This document shows, one piece after another, positions 1 through 5,524 of a stretch of 5,524 bases of DNA. The translations under genes and the position numbers were made by a program. A model generated the notes under the pieces. It did no database searches. It had not been told where the DNA came from and saw only the letters and a program-made list of their open reading frames with translations. How positions within the stretch are numbered: position 1 is the first letter of the stretch; each line of letters opens with the position of its first letter. The DNA is from Candidatus Zhuqueibacterota bacterium (GTDB lineage Bacteria; KSB1; UBA2214), in the NCBI GenBank assembly GCA_022706175.1, contig JAKJDB010000214.1:1-5524 (forward strand). The letters are read 5' to 3'.

Positions 1-2
1 TC

Positions 3-665
3 CCGGGAGAGAACCTCATCGGGGTCTTCAGCGCCAACGAGTACCTGACCCGGTCCAACCTGATGCGGGCCTACGATCTGCAGCACGCGGACACCCCGAT
101 TTTCAAGGCGAAGCGGATGGCCGTCCTCGGCGGGGGCAACGTGGCCATGGACGCGGCCCGGACCGCCGTCAGAATGGGCGCGGAGAAGGTTTTCCTGGTC
201 TACCGGCGGACCGAACGGGAGATGCCCGCCCGGGTGGAGGAGGTGGCCCACGCCAGGGAGGAGGGGGTCGTCTTCCGTTTTCTGGAGAGCCCCACGAGGA
301 TCCTGGGGGACGAGCGGAAAAGGGTGACGGGGATGGAATGCCTGTCCTATACCCTGGGGGACCCCGACGCCTCGGGCCGCCGCAGCCCGGTGGCGGTTCC
401 GGGGAGCGAACACCTTCTGGATGTGGACGCGGTCATCGTGGCCATCGGAAACGAGTCCCACCCCCTCCTTCTGCAGACCAACCCGGAGATCGCGGTCTCC
501 AGGAGGGGGAACATCATCACCGATGAAACGGGAAAAACCTCCATGGACAGGGTCTACGCCGGGGGGGACATCGTCCTCGGCGCCGCCACGGTGATCCTGG
601 CCATGGGCGAAGGAAGGCGCGCGGCCAAAGCCATGCACGACTACATGACGAACGGAGTCTGGTGA
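3..665 (+). CDS. gltA: NADPH-dependent glutamate synthase small-subunit-like oxidoreductase (GltA/NfnB/SudA type), 5' truncated
   Basis: Only the last 220 residues are present. The frame is open to the window edge, and codons upstream of the first ATG (position 63) read PGENLIGVFSANEYLTRSNL, a conserved stretch of this family, so that ATG is internal. Full-length relatives are about 460 residues; the missing part would hold the N-terminal Fe-S region and the FAD-binding fold. Visible here are the pyridine-nucleotide Rossmann motif GGGNVAMDA (fragment residues 43-51), the following VYRRTEREMPA segment typical of NADP(H) binding, and the C-terminal FAD motif VYAGGDIVLGAATVILAMG. Family members pass electrons from NADPH to a glutamate synthase partner, or act as the NfnB/SudA subunit of cytoplasmic ferredoxin:NADP oxidoreductases. 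This fragment cannot separate those roles, and the symbol follows the homotetrameric GltA naming. Third codon positions are overwhelmingly G or C, unlike the genes to the right. It converges on the symporter unit. Confidence 0.9.
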   Translation, partial: PGENLIGVFSANEYLTRSNLMRAYDLQHADTPIFKAKRMAVLGGGNVAMDAARTAVRMGAEKVFLVYRRTEREMPARVEEVAHAREEGVVFRFLESPTRILGDERKRVTGMECLSYTLGDPDASGRRSPVAVPGSEHLLDVDAVIVAIGNESHPLLLQTNPEIAVSRRGNIITDETGKTSMDRVYAGGDIVLGAATVILAMGEGRRAAKAMHDYMTNGVW

Positions 666-699
666 ACGTTCCGCGTGCCGAATCATGTGAAGCGTGGTG

Positions 700-752
700 A
701 AAAATAGCGAGGCCGCCGGGCTGCTGCCTGAAGCCCCCCTCTCTTTCGGCCT
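700..752 (-). terminator. candidate intrinsic terminator of the symporter unit
   Basis: Read on the minus strand, just past the stop of the 42-aa gene, an outer stem AGGCCG/CGGCCT (752-747 with 715-710) encloses an inner stem GGGCT/AGCCC (736-732 with 722-718). A run of five T follows at 704-700 after a 5-base spacer. The stem is interrupted and the T run is short and offset, so this is a moderate candidate only. No comparable structure with a T run serves the rightward glutamate synthase-like gene. The rest of 666-774 shows nothing else. Confidence 0.35.
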
Positions 753-774
753 GCACGAACCGCCGCGTAGATGT

Positions 775-903
775 TTATTCCGCTGTTTCCGATTTGGACA
801 GCAGATTTCGCAGATCTTTAAAGCCGTAAAAGATGACCACTAGTGCGATGGCGAAATACAACGTCGTAAAGACATAAAACAGCATTCGCCAGAACCATTC
901 CAT
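775..903 (-). CDS. small single-span membrane protein, probable symporter accessory peptide (42 aa)
   Basis: This short frame encodes 42 residues beginning MEWFWRMLFYVFTTLY and ending LLSKSETAE. It has an aromatic, hydrophobic span at about residues 4-27 and then a charged tail starting GFKDLRN, so it should cross the inner membrane once. The positive residues of the tail suggest the C-terminus lies in the cytoplasm. Its ATG lies 2 bases after the stop of the upstream symporter, with a GAGGAG ribosome-binding site inside the symporter's last codons (11-base spacing), so the two are almost certainly co-transcribed and probably translationally coupled. Tiny one-helix proteins directly downstream of Na+ symporters are known, such as the MetS-type subunit of NSS transporters and the proteins annotated as symporter small accessory proteins. 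I infer the same role here from position and topology, not from recognised homology. An alternative ATG at 913 gives a less hydrophobic 31-residue frame and is less likely. Confidence 0.65.
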   Translation of the reverse strand: MEWFWRMLFYVFTTLYFAIALVVIFYGFKDLRNLLSKSETAE

Positions 904-905
904 AT

Positions 906-2396
906 TCAAGCATTCTCCTCAGTTTCTGCCAAGATCTTCGCTGGACAGGATTTTTGCGTGCACAGCGATACCACGATCATGCTCGCCAACGGCAACAGCA
1001 TGCCGATAAAGCCGGCCATGTTCACGTCGGTCAAAAAGGAGAGGCTGCCCGGCAAGACGGATTTACATTTCGTCAGAACCAGAAACAGGAGCGGCATCAC
1101 AATGCCGATGCTCAGGGCGGCCATGGCGCCATGACGGTTGGCCTTTTTCCAGTACAGCCCGCCGGCGACCGTCGCAAAGGCGCCTGACGCATACATGGTA
1201 CCGGTGATATACAGATATTGATACGCTGTCTCTGGAATCTCATACAGCAGGCCGAACACCAGCAGAAAGAGGCCAATCAGCAGAGAAAAGATCCGGCTGA
1301 CGGCAATGGTGGCCGCCTCGGACAGCGGCTTTTTTTTCAGCGGTGTCAGTATGTCCCGGGTGGCCACAGAGCTCCAGGACAGCAGGTAGGCGGAGTAGGT
1401 GGACATGGAGGCGGCCAGCATGCCGGCGAGGATGATGCCGAGCAGGCCGGTGGGCGCAACAGTGGCGATCAATCGAGGCATGCCCAGCACCGGGCTGAGG
1501 CGTGGGCCGAAATAGGCCAACGCGGCGATCCCCCAGATCATTGGGATCATGGACCGGCCGGCCAGGGTCAGGCCGAAAAAGAGAAAGACTCTGCGCGCAA
1601 CCTTGGGGCTCTTGGCGCTGAACGCTTTCGCGGCTATGGGCTGATGCAACCCCCCGGTGGCCAGGTTGGCAAAGAGATTCCAGCCGATGAAAAACCATCC
1701 CAGCCGGGCATGTTTGAACGGATTGAATCCGCCCTGACCATAATTCGCTGCCACTGCTTGGGTCATCTCGGCAAAACTTACCCTGTGCAGAATGAGGATC
1801 GTGATCACCAGCATGCTCGCAGTGATCACGATGAACTGCATAAAGTCGGTAACGATCACGGACAACATGCCGCCGAGAATGGTGTAGCCGATGACCACGA
1901 TCAGCATGACGATCATGATGAGCAGCAGGGCGTCCTGCCCCAACCCCATGGTCTCTGATAGAAACAGGGCGTCGAATTTTAAAAAGATGCCCATGTTCAA
2001 CATGCCGGAGATGAACAGGATGACGCCGCCGAGGAGACGAACTTTTTTATCGTATTTGATTTCGTAAAACTCGGGCACGGTCATGATCTTGAATTTTCTC
2101 AGACCGCTGACAATGAAGCCGCTGTACCCGATAAAGATAAAACCGATCATGCCCAACAGGCCGACGACAAAGCCGGAATAGCCCATGGTAAAGCCGAACT
2201 CGGCCATGTACATAAAGGTTACGATGCCGATCTCACTGGCCACCAGGGTGGCCACTCCCAGGGATAACCCGACTCGACGGCCGGCGACAAAATACCCCGC
2301 AGAATCCTCTCCGATTTTTTTAACCCGCAGGCCGGCATAGATGGTCGCTGCCAGATAGATCATTATGATGGCGGCATCGATGGCGGTGAAGTTCAT
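906..2396 (-). CDS. sodium:solute symporter family protein (SSS), substrate unknown
   Basis: A 496-residue polytopic inner-membrane protein, normal length for the SSS family (LeuT fold), which imports solutes such as sugars, amino acids, carboxylates or vitamins with Na+. Hydrophobic stretches fit about 13 helices, including roughly 5-23, 44-68, 76-98, 123-146, 156-178, 183-205, 272-295, 316-345, 364-384, 422-441 and 458-478. Family signatures are YFVAGRR after helix 1 (35-41), GGMLSVIVTDFMQ (175-187), a core helix AASMSTYSAYLLSWSS (328-343) followed by TRDI, and GGLYWKKANRHGA (412-424). The Ser/Thr of MSTYS (331-335) sit where SSS members place Na2-site ligands, so Na+ coupling is likely kept. 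The start at 2396 puts helix 1 at the N-terminus; its ribosome-binding site, GGAAAAG, is weak. The substrate cannot be read from sequence. It heads a two-gene unit with the 42-aa protein and is divergent from the phosphoesterase gene, hinting at an imported product of that enzyme (inference). Confidence 0.93.
   Translation of the reverse strand: MNFTAIDAAIIMIYLAATIYAGLRVKKIGEDSAGYFVAGRRVGLSLGVATLVASEIGIVTFMYMAEFGFTMGYSGFVVGLLGMIGFIFIGYSGFIVSGLRKFKIMTVPEFYEIKYDKKVRLLGGVILFISGMLNMGIFLKFDALFLSETMGLGQDALLLIMIVMLIVVIGYTILGGMLSVIVTDFMQFIVITASMLVITILILHRVSFAEMTQAVAANYGQGGFNPFKHARLGWFFIGWNLFANLATGGLHQPIAAKAFSAKSPKVARRVFLFFGLTLAGRSMIPMIWGIAALAYFGPRLSPVLGMPRLIATVAPTGLLGIILAGMLAASMSTYSAYLLSWSSVATRDILTPLKKKPLSEAATIAVSRIFSLLIGLFLLVFGLLYEIPETAYQYLYITGTMYASGAFATVAGGLYWKKANRHGAMAALSIGIVMPLLFLVLTKCKSVLPGSLSFLTDVNMAGFIGMLLPLASMIVVSLCTQKSCPAKILAETEENA
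915..920 (-). promoter_or_regulatory. ribosome-binding site of the 42-aa gene, inside the symporter coding end
   Basis: The minus strand reads GAGGAG here, 11 bases before the ATG at 903 and within the last codons of the symporter. It is better than the symporter's own site (GGAAAAG just before its ATG at 2396). This supports real translation of the small downstream frame. Confidence 0.55.
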
Positions 2397-2434
2397 CGTC
2401 TTTTCCGGTTAGATTCAACATTCAGCTTTGCGAA

Positions 2435-2466
2435 GCAGACTGTGCGAATGAACGGGTTGCGTCTGC
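2435..2466. repeat. inverted repeat in the symporter leader
   Basis: GCAGAC (2435-2440) and GTCTGC (2461-2466) form a perfect 6-bp inverted repeat with a 20-base loop. A second small hairpin, GCTT-TGCG-AAGC (2425-2436), overlaps its edge and competes for the same bases. Both lie in the untranslated leader of the symporter unit and could affect its mRNA. Repeats this short are common by chance. Confidence 0.25.
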
Positions 2467-2504
2467 GGGGGGCCGGTTTTTCTCGTCAGCCCGTCGGACG
2501 TCGC

Positions 2505-2510
2505 AATATA
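2505..2510 (-). promoter_or_regulatory. candidate -10 element for the symporter unit
   Basis: The minus strand reads TATATT (2510-2505), five of six matches to the TATAAT consensus, preceded by a tract of eight T that includes its first base. The best upstream hexamer at allowed spacing, TTTATT (2532-2527, 16-base gap), matches the -35 consensus at only three positions. It would give a leader of about 100 bases before the ATG at 2396. Consensus match alone supports it. Confidence 0.25.
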
Positions 2511-2569
2511 AAAAAAATCGTTTGCAAATAAAGCCTAATCTGCCCTGTGTGAATGAAAAGACCTTTCCA

Positions 2570-2597
2570 TTGCTTTAAAGAATAGAAATACTAAATT
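2570..2597 (+). promoter_or_regulatory. candidate promoter for the phosphoesterase gene
   Basis: TTGCTT (2570-2575) and TAAATT (2592-2597) are separated by 16 bases in the most AT-rich part (about 2505-2600) of the divergent intergenic region, about 80 bases before the ATG at 2677. Each hexamer is a poor to moderate match to the sigma-70 consensus, so the assignment is tentative. No clear operator for a known regulator is seen between 2397 and 2676. Confidence 0.2.
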
Positions 2598-2665
2598 AGA
2601 TCAGGCCGGCGGTTTTTAGGTCTTGCGCTGCCGGTATTCGTTTTAGCGTCCTGTGCAAGCATGGA

Positions 2666-2671
2666 AAGGAG
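2666..2671 (+). promoter_or_regulatory. ribosome-binding site that sets the start of the propeller-phosphoesterase
   Basis: AAGGAG lies 5 bases before the ATG at 2677. The same frame is also open from a GTG at 2653, but that start lacks a good upstream site and would add eight residues (MQAWKGDC) in front of an otherwise well-formed signal peptide. The ATG at 2677 is therefore preferred. Confidence 0.75.
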
Positions 2672-2676
2672 ATTGC

Positions 2677-5277
2677 ATGAAACATGCCTTGAGTGCAAAG
2701 GAACTGGTCCTGGCGTTGGTGATCACTCTACTGTTCATCGGTAGGGCGCCGGCGCAGAATTCCAGCCGACTGACCGTTGGTCCGCAGGCTGACGGCAGTG
2801 TTGTCGTGCCCACCCATCAGCTCATCCGGCCGGCAGGATTTCAGATCCAATTTTACGGCCGTCCTAATGATCTGGCTCTGAGCCCGGATGAGAAACTATT
2901 GGCTGTGAAGAACTGGCGGTCGCTGGATTTGATTAAAGTGCGTGAACGGACCGTGCTGCAATCCCTGCCTTTTCCCAAAAGCGGCGCCGCAGCAACCGGA
3001 TTGGTCTGGGCCGCCAACGGCAGACGGATCTATGTTTCAGAGGCCGAGGATCGCATTCGCGTGGCGGAGCTGGATGAACAGAACATCATGCGCTGGGGCG
3101 AGTCGCTGGTCCTGCCGAGGCTGAATGCAGAATCGGTGGTCAAATTCCGCGCCGATATCGGTGAGACGATCAGCGGCGATCCGGCGCCCGGCGGCCTGGC
3201 GTTGCAGCCGGACGGCAAACGGCTCTGGGTGGCGCTGAACCGCTACAACAGCCTGGCGGCGGTGGAGCTGTCCACCGGACAGGTCAAGACCGTGACCGTG
3301 GGCATGGCGCCCTATGGCGTCGTGCTCTCCGGCAACCGCGCCTATGTCAGCAACTATGGCGGCCGCAGGCCGCAAAAAGGAGAGGCCACTGCCAACAGCT
3401 CGGGGTCGCAGGTATTGGTGGATCCGCAGACCGGCATCGCCAACAACGGATCGGTGTCGGTGGTGGATCTGAACGCCATGCGGGAGATCAAAAACATCGA
3501 GGTGGGACTGAATCCCTCAGCCATGATTCTCAATGCCGACGGCTCCCGTCTGTTCGTCGCCTGCAGCAACAGCGATGTGGTCTCTGTCATCGACACCCGC
3601 ACCGATGAGGTGGTGGAAACCATTGCGGTGAAACCGTCGGCGGATCTGCCCTTCGGCAGTTCGCCAACGGCTCTGGCCCTCTCTCCAGACGGCAATGTGC
3701 TCTATGTCGCCAATGCGACGGAAAACGCCGTCTGTCAGGTGCGGCTGGGCCTTCGATGCGGCGGACCGCTGGCTGAAACGCGGATAGAGGGGTATATCCC
3801 CACAGGCTGGTACCCGGGCGCGATCGAGATCGACGGCAGAGGCGATTTTTTATTTGTCGCCAACATTAAAGGCTGCGGCTCGCGCAACATGCCCACGGAG
3901 CGACAAGGATTCAACTCGCATGACCATTCCGGTTCTCTTTCCATCATCCGACTGCCGGATAAGAACAAGCTGGCCGAGTACAGCCGGCAGGTATCGGCCA
4001 ACAATCAGCCGGCCGGGCAACATACTGCAGCCACGACCAGCGCAATCGCTGCGCCGGTCAAAGTGCCGATCCCTGTCGAACCCGGCCAGGTCTCCCATTT
4101 CAAACATGTGATCTACATCATTAAGGAAAACCGCACCTATGATCAGGTTTTCGGCGATCTGGCGCAGGGCAACGGTGATTCGAGCCTGGTGCTGTTCGGA
4201 CGTGAGGTTTCACCCAATCATCACGCCCTGGCCGAGACCTTTGTTCTGCTGGATAATTTCTACTGCAGCGGCATTCTCAGCGCCGATGGTCACCAGTGGA
4301 CCGATGAGGCTTATGTCACCGATTACCTGGAAAAATCCTTCGGCGATTTTGTCCGCAGCTATCCCTATGACGGCGATGATGCACTGGCGTATGCGAGTTC
4401 CGGTTTCATCTGGGATCATGTGCTGCGCAAGGGGCTGACTTTCCGCGATTACGGCGAGTTCGTCAAGGCCGAGATCACTCCGGCTGACGCAAAGTTCGTG
4501 GATGTCTACGCTGATTATCTGAACAACGCCGGCAGAGTGAAAATTCGCGCCAAGGCCAATTTGGCCACGCTGGAGCCTTATCTCTGTCCGACGTTTATCG
4601 GGTTTCCCACCACCGTGCCGGATGTCTATCGAGCGCGTGAATTCATCAGAGAACTCGAGCAGTTTGAAAAGAAAAACAATCTGCCCAACTTTATCATCAT
4701 GCTGTTGCCCAACGACCACACCTCGGGAACGCGGCCGGATCGGCCCACACCGCGATCCGCCGTGGCGGACAATGATCTGGCGCTGGGGCGAATCGTTGAA
4801 GCGGTCTCTACAAGCCGGTTCTGGCCCGAGACCTGCATTCTGGTCACCGAGGATGATCCGCAGAACGGCTTTGACCATGTGGACGGTCACCGCACCGTCG
4901 GTCTGGTCATCAGTCCTTATACAAAACGGGGAAAGGTGATCTCGACCTTTTACAGCCAGATCTCCATGGTGCGCACCATCGAGAGCATTTTCGGCCTGCA
5001 GCCGATGAATCGGCTGGATCGAGCGGTTCCGCCCATGACGGATTGTTTTACGACGACGCCGGATTTCACACCGTACACGGCGTTGCCGAACAACATTCCG
5101 CTGGATGAGATCAATCCTCCGTTGCAGAGCCTGAACGGCGATGCACGGTATTGGGCGGAAAAGTCCTTGGCGCAGGATCTGTCGGATGTGGACCGTATCG
5201 ATGACGAAACGTTCAATCGCATCATTTGGCATGCGGTCAAGGGATATCAGACGCCGTATCCCGGCGACGCCCGGTAA
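2677..5277 (+). CDS. exported YVTN/YncE-like beta-propeller fused to an AcpA/PLC-like phosphoesterase
   Basis: An 866-residue two-domain protein, matching proteins annotated as bifunctional YncE family protein/alkaline phosphatase family protein. Residues 1-26 are a Sec signal peptide (positive start, hydrophobic 10-21, cleavage after RAPA before Q27), so it acts in the periplasm or outside. Seven blade signatures of the type ALSPDGNVLYV occur near 65, 108, 173, 213, 281, 331 and 381, fitting a seven-bladed propeller. A loop rich in Gly, Ser and Asn (about 229-258) lies between blades. A linker rich in Ala, Thr and Pro (about 440-470) leads to the phosphoesterase domain. That domain opens with HVIYIIKENRTYDQVFGD (477-494), whose Glu484-Asn485 match the metal-binding Glu-Asn of the AcpA/phospholipase C branch. 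Further likely active-site elements are SADGH (535-539, Ser as possible nucleophile), NDH (679-681), EDD (725-727) and DGHR (736-739). It should hydrolyse a phosphoester; the substrate is unknown. All expected motifs are present and no frameshift is seen. It diverges from the symporter unit. Confidence 0.9.
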   Translation: MKHALSAKELVLALVITLLFIGRAPAQNSSRLTVGPQADGSVVVPTHQLIRPAGFQIQFYGRPNDLALSPDEKLLAVKNWRSLDLIKVRERTVLQSLPFPKSGAAATGLVWAANGRRIYVSEAEDRIRVAELDEQNIMRWGESLVLPRLNAESVVKFRADIGETISGDPAPGGLALQPDGKRLWVALNRYNSLAAVELSTGQVKTVTVGMAPYGVVLSGNRAYVSNYGGRRPQKGEATANSSGSQVLVDPQTGIANNGSVSVVDLNAMREIKNIEVGLNPSAMILNADGSRLFVACSNSDVVSVIDTRTDEVVETIAVKPSADLPFGSSPTALALSPDGNVLYVANATENAVCQVRLGLRCGGPLAETRIEGYIPTGWYPGAIEIDGRGDFLFVANIKGCGSRNMPTERQGFNSHDHSGSLSIIRLPDKNKLAEYSRQVSANNQPAGQHTAATTSAIAAPVKVPIPVEPGQVSHFKHVIYIIKENRTYDQVFGDLAQGNGDSSLVLFGREVSPNHHALAETFVLLDNFYCSGILSADGHQWTDEAYVTDYLEKSFGDFVRSYPYDGDDALAYASSGFIWDHVLRKGLTFRDYGEFVKAEITPADAKFVDVYADYLNNAGRVKIRAKANLATLEPYLCPTFIGFPTTVPDVYRAREFIRELEQFEKKNNLPNFIIMLLPNDHTSGTRPDRPTPRSAVADNDLALGRIVEAVSTSRFWPETCILVTEDDPQNGFDHVDGHRTVGLVISPYTKRGKVISTFYSQISMVRTIESIFGLQPMNRLDRAVPPMTDCFTTTPDFTPYTALPNNIPLDEINPPLQSLNGDARYWAEKSLAQDLSDVDRIDDETFNRIIWHAVKGYQTPYPGDAR

Positions 5278-5524
5278 TGGACGCGTACGCCGGGGCGGTT
5301 GATCGGAGGCGTTACCAGACGGCGCCGGTTTCATCCAGATCCTTGATTCTAGACTGCAGCTGTCGCCTGTTCAGGCAAGCAGCAACAGGATCGAGCGGAT
5401 TGAAGTGGAGTCAGAGGCCTAGCGAAAGCCCTCGTTGAGCGTGCGGTTAAGCGATACACGGCGGTCAACGACCGCATGGGAGAAATTCTGCTTTGAATGA
5501 TCGTGGATGCGTGCCCCTGGCGAT
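5278..5524. other. 247 bp with no assignable gene
   Basis: No credible full gene is visible. On the plus strand a stop-to-stop stretch without an ATG (5303-5422, containing ASSNRIERIEVESEA) overlaps another in a different frame (5404-5496, containing LAKALVERAVKRY and ending MGEILL). Joined by a frameshift they would give one helical, charged segment of about 60 residues, which may be a remnant or chance. An ATG at 5497, directly after the second stop, opens a frame (MIVDACPWR) running off the window. No terminator with a T run follows the phosphoesterase stop. Confidence 0.4.
5461..5475. repeat. short perfect hairpin
   Basis: GCGGTC (5461-5466) and GACCGC (5470-5475) form a perfect 6-bp stem around an AAC loop. 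No T run follows in either direction, so it is not a standard terminator. It could be an operator half-site pair or chance. Confidence 0.25.

Noticed and set aside
63..665. ATG at 63 as the true start of the glutamate synthase-like gene
   Set aside because: The same frame is open back to the window edge and encodes conserved family sequence upstream, so the gene is truncated by the window and does not start there.
1218..1958. Plus-strand open frame (246 codons) opposite the symporter
   Set aside because: Its product is dominated by Gln, His, Gly and Asp, the usual antisense image of a membrane-protein gene, and the minus strand has intact SSS motifs.
2653..2676. Upstream GTG start of the propeller-phosphoesterase
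   Set aside because: AAGGAG at 2666-2671 is correctly spaced for the ATG at 2677, which also gives a standard signal peptide.
4210..5334. Long minus-strand open frame (374 codons) opposite the phosphoesterase
   Set aside because: It is antisense to a frame with clear domain motifs, is rich in Arg, Gln and His with no recognisable domain, and is explained by the codon bias of the real gene.
5226..5438. 70-codon plus-strand frame overlapping the end of the phosphoesterase gene
   Set aside because: It overlaps conserved C-terminal codons of the real gene, has no convincing ribosome-binding site, and its Arg/Ser-rich product has no recognisable features.
5278..5524. Possible insertion sequence end at the right edge
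   Set aside because: No transposase motif, terminal inverted repeat or target-site duplication can be identified; the only inverted repeat is the 6-bp hairpin at 5461-5475.

Overview
This is a bacterial window, probably from an uncultured lineage. Nothing in it fixes the taxon. The gene families are widespread, there is no rRNA or tRNA, and base composition differs between the left end and the rest.

Layout: (1) 3-665 (+) is the C-terminal half of an NADPH-dependent glutamate synthase small-subunit-like flavoprotein (GltA/NfnB/SudA type). It is cut by the window's left edge and is written in very GC-rich codons. (2) 666-774 is a short convergent gap with a candidate terminator reading leftward. 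(3) 2396-775 (-) is a two-gene unit. It holds a 496-aa sodium:solute symporter (SSS family) followed after 2 bases by a 42-aa single-span membrane protein at 775-903, probably a small partner of the symporter. (4) 2397-2676 is a 280-bp divergent intergenic region carrying the promoters for the symporter unit and for the gene to the right. (5) 2677-5277 (+) is an exported 866-aa fusion of a YVTN/YncE-like beta-propeller and an AcpA/phospholipase-C-like phosphoesterase domain. (6) 5278-5524 has no assignable gene, only short overlapping open stretches that may be a decayed gene or plain intergenic DNA.

The symporter unit and the phosphoesterase diverge from a shared control region. A periplasmic phosphoesterase that releases a small molecule and a Na+ symporter that imports one would fit together. 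That link is inference from position only, and neither substrate can be read from the sequence. The glutamate synthase-like gene converges on the symporter unit and looks functionally unrelated. Its different composition raises the question of horizontal transfer or an assembly join near 666-774.

No CRISPR array, insertion sequence, phage gene or known defence system is visible. The points most worth a second look are the 42-aa companion of the symporter, the propeller-phosphoesterase fusion with its divergent transporter, and the composition break.
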